Positions 1 through 8,169 of a stretch of DNA of 64,000 bases are shown in pieces (within the stretch, counting starts at the first letter, position 1; each line of letters begins with the position of its first letter). The notes under the pieces are model-generated. The model was not told the origin of the DNA. It did not search any database and worked only from the letters and a program-made list of their open reading frames with translations. A program made the position numbers and the translations under genes. The DNA lies in contig NZ_LMFO01000001.1 of NCBI RefSeq assembly GCF_001426865.1, positions 620,001 to 684,000 on the forward strand, in the 5' to 3' direction. Source of the DNA: Paenibacillus sp. Root52 (GTDB lineage: Bacteria > Bacillota > Bacilli > Paenibacillales > Paenibacillaceae).

Positions 1-204
1 ACACCGCCAAAGGTTTCGAATCTGCACTCTTGGATTAATATCATCGTTAAATCGTTACCCTTCTTAAATAATCTTAAACAATAATTGAACCCGTGTTACA
101 TGGAGAGTATTGCTCACGTGACTTGATTGACGATGAGTTCCACTTTATAGTAACCTTGGCTTGAATGTATGGTTGTTGCTTTCTTGTTAGGAGGAGTGAT
201 CTAC

Positions 205-315
205 AATGAACAAGAACGTTAGTCAACGTGGGAGTACGGAATTAAGTATAGAAGCAAGCATGGAGAAGATTGGGCATATTTGACGGTAGCAAAGGAATCG
301 AGGCATGAGATATGA
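205..315 (+). pseudogene. Frameshifted small ORF upstream of the Imm26 gene
   Basis: An AGGAGG ribosome binding site at about 189-194 leads to an ATG at 205. That frame reads MNKNVSQRG and stops after 25 codons. A second frame, open from 223, reads STWEYGIKYRSKHGEDW and continues to a TGA at 313-315. This TGA overlaps the ATG of the next gene as ATGA, the usual sign of translational coupling. A single-base indel between 219 and 229 would join the two frames into one protein of about 37 residues. I do not recognise the family. A sequencing error or a genuine short leader peptide would also explain what is seen. Positions 1-204 hold no gene I can support. Confidence 0.4.
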
Positions 316-794
316 GTAGCATGGCAAGAAAGAAAAGAATTAAGGTGAAAATAGGAGATATCTTCGCAATAAAGCTTGATCAAGATCGTTCTTGTTATGG
401 ACAAGTTATTTCTGAAGGAAGAACATCAGATTGTATGATCGTATATGACTTAGTAGCAACAGAACACCCAGCGATCAGTGAAATCACGTCAAACCCAATC
501 ATTTTCTTAATACAGACTGTAAACTCTAGAATTGAAGATGGCTTCTGGAGTGTGGTTGGAAATGGGCCAATACCAAGCATGACATATCCTTTGTACAAAG
601 TAGAAACTGAAGATGGGTATATCCTGGTAGATCATAAGGGTGATATTGTGAATGATGATCCCCTTGCTTCGGAGATTGAAGAAGTTCCTGAATTAGAGCC
701 TTGGTCGCCTGTTAGCCTAGAAAACGCGATTCGTGCTAAATTTCTAACAGGAGAATGGGATCCTTATTATAATGAGTTAATTTATATAGATTAG
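312..794 (+). CDS. Imm26-like immunity protein
   Basis: This is a 160-residue cytosolic protein with a basic N-terminus followed by KVKIGDIFAIKLDQDRSCYG. That pattern (K-x-GDIF-x-I-x-L, then YGQV) is typical of the Imm26 family, which protects cells against polymorphic or contact-dependent toxins. The rest is acidic with a WDPYYNE tail, the family's usual size. There is no signal peptide or membrane segment. ATG 312 was chosen because it overlaps the stop of the preceding reading frame; ATG 324 is another possibility. No toxin gene is visible, so either the toxin lies left of the window or this is an orphan immunity gene. The family call rests on recalled motifs, not an alignment. Confidence 0.7.
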   Translation: MSSMARKKRIKVKIGDIFAIKLDQDRSCYGQVISEGRTSDCMIVYDLVATEHPAISEITSNPIIFLIQTVNSRIEDGFWSVVGNGPIPSMTYPLYKVETEDGYILVDHKGDIVNDDPLASEIEEVPELEPWSPVSLENAIRAKFLTGEWDPYYNELIYID

Positions 795-802
795 TTTGAG
801 TT

Positions 803-836
803 ACCTTGATGTGCTAATCGCCTTCAAGGTTTTTTT
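803..836 (+). terminator. Intrinsic terminator of the Imm26 gene
   Basis: The stem ACCTTGA (803-809) pairs with TCAAGGT (824-830) and a run of seven T follows. It starts 8 bases after the stop codon. Confidence 0.8.
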
Positions 837-1006
837 GTTCTCTAACTTCACTATGACCTACTGACATTTCAATTTACATACTTACTTTCATACAATTGTT
901 CATTTTGTGCTATTTATCATCATGATAATCCTAACGTATCAATCTTTCTCTACGTTACAATGACATCAGTATAAGACATGATTCAAATGAAGAGAGGAAG
1001 ACTTTA

Positions 1007-3070
1007 ATGTATACATTCAAAAAATATCAGAAACCTGAAGTTTTACAAAATCATTTAAATCTTGGCGGGGAAAATCCTGCAGGAGAAAAGATTGATGTAA
1101 CAAGTTTATATATTACACGTAGTGGCAAGCCTTCTATTCCAGTCATGGGTGAATTTCATTATTCCAGATATAATCGAAACGATTGGTATAAAGAGCTGTG
1201 TAAAATGAAAGCAGGCGGCATTACGCTTGTATCTAGCTATGTGTTCTGGATCTACCATGAAGAGAGCGAAGGGGTATTCGACTTCTCAGGTGACAATGAT
1301 CTTCGTGCTTTTATATTGGAATGTAAGAAGGCCGGGCTTGAAGCTGTCATAAGGATTGGACCATGGGCACACGGTGAATGCAGAAACGGAGGACTTCCGG
1401 ATTGGCTGCTCCAAAAACCATTTAAGCTGCGTAAAAACAATCCAGAATATCTTAAGAAAGTGCGTACTTTCTATGAGAATATTTCGAAGCAGGTACAAGG
1501 ACTTTTCTACAAAGATGGTGGAAACATCATTGCTGTGCAGTTAGAGAATGAGTTAACAAATGATGCTGAGCATCTAGCTACACTAAAAGAAATGGCTGTG
1601 GATTGTGGCATGATTGCCCCCATATATACGGTAACTGGTTGGAATGCCGTTGAGGGAGCGCGAATACCAGTAGATGAAGTGTTTCCTGTATTCGGAGGAT
1701 ACTGTGATGCTCCATGGGACGATCACCTAGATCAACTTCCGCCATCTCCTCATTATTTCTTTACGGGCATGAGAAATGACACCGGCATAGGAGCCGATCT
1801 CCTTCCTCAAGAACTTGAAGGCGATGGGCAGTGGCGATTGCCGTATGAACGATATCCATTTGCAACTTGCGAATTGGGCGGAGGTATTCAGGTTACACAT
1901 CACCGCAGACCACGAATTAGAGGTATGGATATTTATAGCATATCGCTTGTAAAGATCGGTGATGGTAACAATCTGATTGGCTACTATATGTACCATGGCG
2001 GAACCAATAAAATTGGCAAGCTGTCGACTTTTCAGGAATCAAAAGCAACAGGCTATCCGAATGATTATCCCATTCTTTCATATGATTTTCAGTGTGCCTT
2101 ATCGGAGTATGGCGAAGTTCGAGAGCAGTACAGGCTGTTGAATATTCTGCACTTGTTCGTACAGGACTTTGAGGAGACACTTGCACCGATGACCAGAGTG
2201 GAAGCTGAGAATTCAGTTTCAAGAGAGGATATTACATCATTGCGTTATGTGATGCGGACAGATGGTGTGAGTGGATATGTATTTGTTAATCATTATCAAA
2301 GGCTTTCTGAGCTTCAGGATGTGCGAAACGTTGTCATCGATACAGGCAGTGTCATATTCCCGTCAATTGATGTGTGTGGAGAAGTAAGTTTCTTCATGCC
2401 GTTCCAAATGGAGTTGTCGGGTATTGTTCTCGACTATGGCACTGTGCAACCGTTATGCAGAGAAGGAGATACCTACTTCTTTGCGCAAATACCTGGAATT
2501 ACACCCGAATATCAATTCAGTGATGGACAGAATATAACAGCTCAAGCAGGGCTTGATTCTGCATTTCAGGTCAACGGCACTACAGTAGTTACCCTGAGCT
2601 GGGATCAGGCACGATATCTGCGCAGACTGGATGGAGAGCTTTATGTGGGCGATGGATGTGATCTGTACAAAGCTGATAACGAAATTCGTTCTGTGGAAGA
2701 CGGTGGGTTTCAATATTGGCATTGGAATGGTGTAACATTTAATCAGAAATCCATTCAGCAATCTTATACAGCACCTGCAATTACGTTCGAAGATGTAGAA
2801 CAGCCTCCATTTGAACCGAAACATACAGAGCAACTGCATATGGGCGGTGATAGAGAAGTTAAGTGGCAAAAGATCACCGTTACAGGATCCGAAGGATTCT
2901 TAGATATTGATTATTATGGCGATGTTGCACAAATTTACGCAGATGAAGAACTCGTTGCTGACAGTTATTACTACGGAGATGTGTGGAGAGTACCAGCAAG
3001 ATTGCTGGCCGGTAAAGAATGTTACCTAGCGGTATCGGAAATGCGAAACGATTTCTATCGAGAATTTTGA
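1007..3070 (+). CDS. GH35 beta-galactosidase
   Basis: This 687-residue protein belongs to glycoside hydrolase family 35, retaining enzymes that remove terminal beta-galactose. The (beta/alpha)8 catalytic domain starts near residue 35. GEFHYSRY (48-55) and RIGPWAHGECRNGGLPDWL (116-134) are family hallmarks. The likely acid/base is E182 in QLENE and the likely nucleophile is E289 in ATCELGGG. The C-terminal half is beta-rich, as in other GH35 enzymes. There is no signal peptide, so it should act in the cytosol on imported oligosaccharides. A GAGAGGAAG ribosome binding site precedes ATG 1007. Its neighbours are an AraC regulator and a GH127 arabinofuranosidase, which suggests arabinogalactan-type substrates. 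That substrate is inferred. Confidence 0.9.
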   Translation: MYTFKKYQKPEVLQNHLNLGGENPAGEKIDVTSLYITRSGKPSIPVMGEFHYSRYNRNDWYKELCKMKAGGITLVSSYVFWIYHEESEGVFDFSGDNDLRAFILECKKAGLEAVIRIGPWAHGECRNGGLPDWLLQKPFKLRKNNPEYLKKVRTFYENISKQVQGLFYKDGGNIIAVQLENELTNDAEHLATLKEMAVDCGMIAPIYTVTGWNAVEGARIPVDEVFPVFGGYCDAPWDDHLDQLPPSPHYFFTGMRNDTGIGADLLPQELEGDGQWRLPYERYPFATCELGGGIQVTHHRRPRIRGMDIYSISLVKIGDGNNLIGYYMYHGGTNKIGKLSTFQESKATGYPNDYPILSYDFQCALSEYGEVREQYRLLNILHLFVQDFEETLAPMTRVEAENSVSREDITSLRYVMRTDGVSGYVFVNHYQRLSELQDVRNVVIDTGSVIFPSIDVCGEVSFFMPFQMELSGIVLDYGTVQPLCREGDTYFFAQIPGITPEYQFSDGQNITAQAGLDSAFQVNGTTVVTLSWDQARYLRRLDGELYVGDGCDLYKADNEIRSVEDGGFQYWHWNGVTFNQKSIQQSYTAPAITFEDVEQPPFEPKHTEQLHMGGDREVKWQKITVTGSEGFLDIDYYGDVAQIYADEELVADSYYYGDVWRVPARLLAGKECYLAVSEMRNDFYREF

Positions 3071-3163
3071 GTGTAAGAACCGCTAAGTAGGGATGTTATA
3101 CAGCAGATTTGAAAATATCGCAAATGTATTAAACAGCCTTCATATACCTTGAATTCAGGAATT

Positions 3164-3205
3164 TAAAACCAGGAACCTCCATTTGAGAGGATCCTGGTTT
3201 TATTT
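3164..3205 (+). terminator. Intrinsic terminator after the GH35 gene
   Basis: AAACCAGGA (3166-3174) pairs with TCCTGGTTT (3192-3200), extended inside by CCTC with GAGG. A T-rich stretch follows. It separates the GH35 gene from the regulator downstream. Confidence 0.8.
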
Positions 3206-3312
3206 AAAAATGGTATAATTGAACGAGTCTAAGATTAGAACACAACATCCGCCAGATTACAGTACTTCAATATCGTATTGTTGTCTCATTTTGAAGGAGA
3301 TCTAAGAGAAGC

Positions 3313-4149
3313 ATGTTACCATTCAGGCTTTTTCATAATAAAGGCAAGATTGAATTACCTTTGTCATTATATAGCTGCGGATTACATCACCAGCACATGA
3401 TGCATCGGCCTATTGGTTATCCAACATTTCAATGTATGATTTGCTTTGCAGGATCAGGTGCCTTTCATTTTGAGAACATGCCTTATATCAAGATGAGAAG
3501 GGGAGATATCTTATTTGTGCCAAGCAAACTCGCTCATGATTATGGCCCATCATCAACGGAATCCTGGCTATTAGGATATATGGGCATTGAGGGAAGCTTT
3601 GTTGAGTCCCTAGTTAACGCACTACAACTTCCAATGATGAAACCGATCTCAGTGAATGAACAAAAGATACAGCAGCTTGAATCAGATATCAGGGAGCTAT
3701 GGCATGTAAGTGATCCTGAGGAGAGCGATCCTTATCATAAGGCCTCTACGAAAATATATAGTATGTTAACGTCCATCGCTACAACGACTCAATGCGAGAA
3801 ACCAATGCAAAACTATCGAAGCACTACAAACGCGAAAGAGATGCTTCGCGCCTCGGTACAATATATGGAGCAGCATTATATGGAAAATCTAAGCCTTGCT
3901 AATATTGCCGATACGGTCGGTTATTCCAAGCAACATTTTCAACGTAAGTTCAAAGAGATATATGGCGTGAATCCCAGTCACTACCTGCAACGCCTTCGAT
4001 TGCACAGGGGGGCAGAGCTTTTATCTGAACATTCAGAGTTGTCTGTAGGTGAGATCGCGACAATGGTAGGGATGGAATTAAACTATTTTGTACGTATATT
4101 CAAACGAGAGCATGGAATCACTCCTGCCAAATATCGATTCACGGTTTAG
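3313..4149 (+). CDS. AraC-family transcriptional regulator (GH35/GH127 cluster)
   Basis: This 278-residue regulator has an N-terminal cupin-type sensor domain (about 10-100; note RRGDILFVPSKLAHDYGP) and a C-terminal AraC DNA-binding domain (about 175-275). The domain carries two helix-turn-helix units, around LANIADTVGYSKQHFQRKF and VGEIATMVGMELNYFVRIF, and ends in the usual GITPAKYR signature. The cupin probably senses a sugar. AAGGAGA lies about 12 bases upstream of ATG 3313. It stands between two glycosidase genes on the same strand and probably activates one or both. Terminators flank it, so it seems to be transcribed alone. Its ligand cannot be read from the sequence. Confidence 0.9.
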   Translation: MLPFRLFHNKGKIELPLSLYSCGLHHQHMMHRPIGYPTFQCMICFAGSGAFHFENMPYIKMRRGDILFVPSKLAHDYGPSSTESWLLGYMGIEGSFVESLVNALQLPMMKPISVNEQKIQQLESDIRELWHVSDPEESDPYHKASTKIYSMLTSIATTTQCEKPMQNYRSTTNAKEMLRASVQYMEQHYMENLSLANIADTVGYSKQHFQRKFKEIYGVNPSHYLQRLRLHRGAELLSEHSELSVGEIATMVGMELNYFVRIFKREHGITPAKYRFTV

Positions 4150-4192
4150 TAGCACCGAGTTTCTGTACAATAACGGCAAAGTACCCCATTGA

Positions 4193-4217
4193 AGTCGCTA
4201 GTTTAGCGGCTTTTTTG
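4193..4217 (+). terminator. Intrinsic terminator after the AraC regulator
   Basis: AGTCGCTA (4193-4200) pairs with TAGCGGCT (4204-4211), including one T-G pair, and is followed by six T. Confidence 0.8.
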
Positions 4218-4396
4218 TTATATCAATTGTTGGAAAGGACATGAAAATGATGCTTGTATTCCCAGATTCCGATCATGGTTATATGCTGCCGTCGTAGAAG
4301 GTTGTAATTATGTAAATTTCAGTTGTAAATGATGATTTCGCGCTGATGTAATGATTTGTAAAATAAGGATATTAAGTAGAACAAGGAGAGGTTCTC

Positions 4397-6382
4397 ATGA
4401 CAAAACCAGATGTCCGACATCATCCTAAGACACCAGTCTATAGTCATAAAATTAATGATCCATTCTGGTCACACTATATTGAACTGGTGCGAAGTGTGGT
4501 TGTTCCTTATCAGTGGGAAGCGCTCAATGACCGTATCGAAGGAGCTGAACCCAGCCGAGCCATTCGGAATTTCCGCATTGCAGCAGGGGAGGAAGAGGGC
4601 GTTCATTATGGCATGGTATTTCAGGACAGCGATGTTGCGAAATGGATTGAGGCAGCGGCATACCTGCTCTCTGCGAAGCCCGACCCTGAACTGGAAGTCC
4701 TTGTGGATTCCGTTATTGAGACCATAGCCCGGGCACAGCAACCCGATGGTTATCTGAACACGTACTTTACCTTGCGTGAACCTGGGGCGCGCTGGACGAA
4801 TCTCGCTGAGTGCCATGAACTATATTGTGCAGGACATATGATTGAGGCAGGTGTGGCGTATTATCATGCCACGGGTAAGCGCATGCTGCTGGATGTGGTT
4901 ATTCGCCTGGCGGATCATATAGGCACTGTGTTTGGTACTGATCCGGGACAATTGCCAGGTTATGATGGGCATCAGGAGATTGAACTTGCGCTCTTCAAAT
5001 TGTATGAGACGACACGGGAAAAGAAATATCTTGAATTGAGCTGTTATTTTCTGGATCAGCGCGGAGCGAGTCCGCATTTTTTTGTAGAGGAATGGGAACA
5101 ACGGGGGCGTACCATACATTTTAGCGAGTTGGACATGGTTCACCGGCACACTTACTCGCAGTCCCATCTCCCCGTTAGGGAGCAGTCAACAGCAGAAGGC
5201 CATGCCGTTCGACTGGTTTACATGTGTGCAGCTATGACAGATGTAGCTGCTGAGACGGGAGATACATCACTGAGAGAAGCCAGTGAACGGTTGTGGAGCA
5301 ACATTGTAAGCAAGCGAATGTATATTACGGGAAGCATTGGTTCATCAGCCAAAGAAGAAGCATTTACAGGCGATTATGATCTACCGGGAGATACGGCCTA
5401 CGCAGAGACCTGTGCCTCAATTGGCCTGATCTTTTGGGCGAAGCGCATGTTGCAGCTGAATCAAGATAGCCGGTACGCGGATGTTATGGAGCGAGCCCTA
5501 TATAATACGGTGATTAGTGGAATGTCCCTGGATGGTCAACGCTTTTTCTATGTAAATCCACTTGAAGTCGATCCGGAGATTCAACGTCTGAATCCTAATT
5601 ATGCCCATGTAAGAACACGTAGGCAAGGGTGGTTCGGTTGTGCCTGCTGTCCACCGAACATTGCACGATTACTTGCCTCATTGGATCAATATGTGTATAC
5701 CCCGGTTGTGGAACAAGCTACGTTGTATGTGCAGTTGTACATTGGCGGAGAAGCAGAATTCACACTTGAGGATAGAAGAGCATGGCTAACCATGGACTCT
5801 GACTATACCTCCACCGGAGAAGTTAAGCTGATTGTTCGACCTGACTCCTCGGAGGGAATGGAGTTTACAGTAGCTCTGAGAAAACCGGACTGGTGCGTGA
5901 ATCCCGAGCTGTGGATTAATGGGGAGAACACAGATCAGGATGGGTTTATTCTTGAATCCGGTTATATGAAGGTGACCCGTACGTGGAAATCCGGTGATGA
6001 GATCAGGCTTCACTTCCCTATGGAATTGCTGCGAATGAAAGGGCACGATCACATCAGAGCCACTTTCGGTAAAGTAGCCTTACAGCGGGGACCGTTTATG
6101 TATTGTCTCGAAGAAGTCGATAATGGCCGCGGATTGCATCGCATTCAGCTGCCTCGGGATGCCCAGTTTTCTGTTGGTAGCGGGGAGCGGATGCCTCTGG
6201 GGGTTCCGGCACTTACAACTATTGGTCGGCGAATGGTATCCGATGAAGACTGGGGAATACATTTATATCGCAGTGATGTTCAATGGGATATCCAGCCAGC
6301 CGAGCTTCGCTTCATTCCATACTTTACTTGGGCCAACCGGGATGAAGGAGAAATGAGCGTTTGGATTCGGGAGTGCGAATAA
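4397..6382 (+). CDS. GH127 beta-L-arabinofuranosidase (DUF1680)
   Basis: This 661-residue protein belongs to GH127, retaining enzymes that release beta-L-arabinofuranose using a zinc-bound cysteine nucleophile. The zinc site is visible: E337 and C339 in AYAETCAS, and C417-C418 in GCACCPPN. C417 should be the nucleophile and E320/E321 in AKEEAF the acid/base. These numbers almost match those of the characterised Bifidobacterium enzyme HypBA1 as I remember them. An (alpha/alpha)6 barrel is followed by beta-sandwich domains after about residue 430. There is no signal peptide. AAGGAGAGG precedes ATG 4397. With the GH35 enzyme it fits cytosolic breakdown of arabinogalactan or hydroxyproline-linked arabinan fragments; the exact substrate is inferred. 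Confidence 0.92.
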   Translation: MTKPDVRHHPKTPVYSHKINDPFWSHYIELVRSVVVPYQWEALNDRIEGAEPSRAIRNFRIAAGEEEGVHYGMVFQDSDVAKWIEAAAYLLSAKPDPELEVLVDSVIETIARAQQPDGYLNTYFTLREPGARWTNLAECHELYCAGHMIEAGVAYYHATGKRMLLDVVIRLADHIGTVFGTDPGQLPGYDGHQEIELALFKLYETTREKKYLELSCYFLDQRGASPHFFVEEWEQRGRTIHFSELDMVHRHTYSQSHLPVREQSTAEGHAVRLVYMCAAMTDVAAETGDTSLREASERLWSNIVSKRMYITGSIGSSAKEEAFTGDYDLPGDTAYAETCASIGLIFWAKRMLQLNQDSRYADVMERALYNTVISGMSLDGQRFFYVNPLEVDPEIQRLNPNYAHVRTRRQGWFGCACCPPNIARLLASLDQYVYTPVVEQATLYVQLYIGGEAEFTLEDRRAWLTMDSDYTSTGEVKLIVRPDSSEGMEFTVALRKPDWCVNPELWINGENTDQDGFILESGYMKVTRTWKSGDEIRLHFPMELLRMKGHDHIRATFGKVALQRGPFMYCLEEVDNGRGLHRIQLPRDAQFSVGSGERMPLGVPALTTIGRRMVSDEDWGIHLYRSDVQWDIQPAELRFIPYFTWANRDEGEMSVWIRECE

Positions 6383-6478
6383 AGGGACTATCTAACAGGA
6401 TGATAGAGTGTGAGTGAACGAAACTGGCTAGGTAAGCTTACGTTGAAAAGTAATTCTTTAATTGATAAGCAAAGAGGG

Positions 6479-6546
6479 AAGCGTCTGATACACTCAGAGA
6501 TCGCGTTGCAGGATAACGTAATTTCTGGTGAGCGGACGCTTTTTTA
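6479..6546 (+). terminator. Possible long-loop terminator after the GH127 gene
   Basis: AAGCGTC (6479-6485) pairs with GACGCTT (6535-6541), followed by a T-rich run. The loop is about 49 bases, longer than usual, so the call is weaker. It lies between convergent genes. Confidence 0.5.
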
Positions 6547-6550
6547 TTTT

Positions 6551-7528
6551 TCAGAGCATCCGTCCTGAATGAGTCGTTGATTTAATTTCTGTGTTGGTGA
6601 ACTTGCTGCGGAAGTTGGAAGGAGAGATACCCTCTCTTTTGGCAAAACAGGAAGAGAAGTAGGATACGTGATTGAAGCCAATCTCTTCTGCGATCCGGGC
6701 AACGGGCCAGGCGGTTTGCAGCAGCAGCTTTTTGGCCTGTTCAATTCTGTAATGTAGCAGATATTCCATAGGTGTCATCCCATACACTTTCAGCATGCTG
6801 CGTGCGAGATAGTTTGGATGGTAGTTGAGTTCCTTTTGCAGCATCGGATTGGAGATCGGTAGAGGGTAATTGCGACGGATATAGAGTTCAACTTTCTCGG
6901 CAATCCGGATGGCAGCAACGTCGGATAGTGAGGACAGCCCAAGGTCCAGGTGCTGCATAAACTGCTGAAAAGTCGCCTGCCGTTTCCAATTGCGCATGGA
7001 CTGAGGCTCCTGATCAAGCTGAGAGAAATGCTCTAACAGTTCCATATCTTTAGTTGTAATACGCATATGTTTGGGGATGAAGATGGAACAGACATCACAG
7101 TGATTCAGATACGCACTTACCTTGTGTGTCTGAATTAGTTCGGCTTGATTAGCTAGGCATTCGTCCATGTTCGAAGACTCTCTCCAGCTGCCATAGGTTT
7201 GAAAATGAATCCAGATCATTTCCGTTTCTGTCTTACAGGCAGCGTAGCCGTAGTGATGACCATCGGGCTTAAGTATGAGTGCTTCTCCTTGCTTCAGAAG
7301 CCATTCTGTCCCGTTCTCACTAATGGCGAGTGAACCGCTTGTAACGACAATTAGATCAAATACACCGATGTCACTGCGGCTGATGTGATATTCACCGGCT
7401 TCGTAATAAGCACGTCCACAATCAATAAAATAGGGAATAGGCGGGGTGATGAAATGAAGAATGGGCGAGTCCAATCCGGCACCTCCGATCAGGTTGAAAT
7501 ATTTAAAATTCATGTTGGCATCGAGCAT
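6551..7528 (-). CDS. AraC-family transcriptional regulator
   Basis: This 325-residue regulator has an N-terminal cupin-like sensor (about 25-115; SGSLAISENG and ILKPDGHHYGY) and a C-terminal AraC DNA-binding domain (about 210-310) with the signature VARIAEEIGFNHVSYFSSCF and an ending of GISPSNFR. ATG 7528 lacks a clear ribosome binding site, and so does the in-frame ATG at codon 6 (7513), so the start is uncertain. It is divergent from the broken sugar permease and the giant surface protein, and probably once controlled that transport operon. A cre-like sequence (AAAGCGCTTAC, 7564-7574) lies 36 bases upstream but matches the consensus only partly. Confidence 0.88.
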   Translation of the reverse strand: MLDANMNFKYFNLIGGAGLDSPILHFITPPIPYFIDCGRAYYEAGEYHISRSDIGVFDLIVVTSGSLAISENGTEWLLKQGEALILKPDGHHYGYAACKTETEMIWIHFQTYGSWRESSNMDECLANQAELIQTHKVSAYLNHCDVCSIFIPKHMRITTKDMELLEHFSQLDQEPQSMRNWKRQATFQQFMQHLDLGLSSLSDVAAIRIAEKVELYIRRNYPLPISNPMLQKELNYHPNYLARSMLKVYGMTPMEYLLHYRIEQAKKLLLQTAWPVARIAEEIGFNHVSYFSSCFAKREGISPSNFRSKFTNTEIKSTTHSGRML

Positions 7529-7612
7529 TTATTTTTTATGATACAACAAGTATCATTGAAAATAAAGCGCTTACGAAACTGAGTTTTCTATTCTTAAACG
7601 GCTCCTGTATGA

Positions 7613-7924
7613 ATTAAAGGCTGTACCGAGTTTGGTATCTTTTTCCGCATTATGGTGCCACTTATGGCACCGGCGTTTGGTGCAATTGCATCTTGCAGGC
7701 TATGAACAGCCGGAATAACTTTCTGTGGCCACTCATTGTGCCGCGGACAATGGGACAGTTCACCCTACCGATCGGGCTGGCTTCCTCCGTTATCCCCGCT
7801 GGGCAACCATTATGAGGAACTGATCTCAGGAGCCGTGCTTGCCATTGTTCCCATCTTGATTCTGCTTCTATTCTTTCAGCGCTACTTCATCTCAGGGCTC
7901 ACAGTCGGTGAGGTGAAAGGTTAA
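7613..7924 (+). pseudogene. Broken C-terminus of a CUT1 sugar ABC permease
   Basis: Three reading-frame segments together spell the end of a MalG/LacG-type inner-membrane sugar permease. The first (7613-7702) reads CTEFGIFFRIMVPLMAPAF, which includes the end of the EAA loop that contacts the ATPase. The second (from 7705) reads NNFLWPLIVPRTMGQF. The third (about 7814-7924) reads FQRYFISGLTVGEVKG and ends in TAA, the usual permease terminus. At least one in-frame stop and two frame changes separate them. The N-terminal two thirds are absent. Homology is seen directly in the family motifs; loss of function is inferred. It shows that a sugar importer once preceded the surface protein gene. Confidence 0.88.
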
Positions 7925-8169
7925 AGCAAACTCCTTCTATGCGACCCAAAGGATGCCCCAAGCTTTATTTAAGTTTGTATTGGCCCTGCTTCGAACAAGG
8001 GGGTAGGGTATTCAATGGTCATCTGAAGGAATGCTTCTACTCTCGCCGAAAGCATGAACGTCATTTTTCTATGGATCGGTCAGAAGTATTTCGTAGAGGG
8101 CACTTTACTTACCGGTTTAAAAGAATTAATCGCCTAATGCATATGATCACATATATACAGGAGGTTATT

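Noticed and set aside
1..84. Frame open from the left edge to TAA at 82-84
   Set aside because: Only 27 codons with no recognisable motif. Another frame, ending at 36-38, is equally possible, so no partial gene is claimed.
7939..8169. N-terminal extension of the giant SLH protein frame
   Set aside because: It adds 77 residues without a ribosome binding site and would bury the signal peptide. CAGGAGG directly before 8170 marks the real start.
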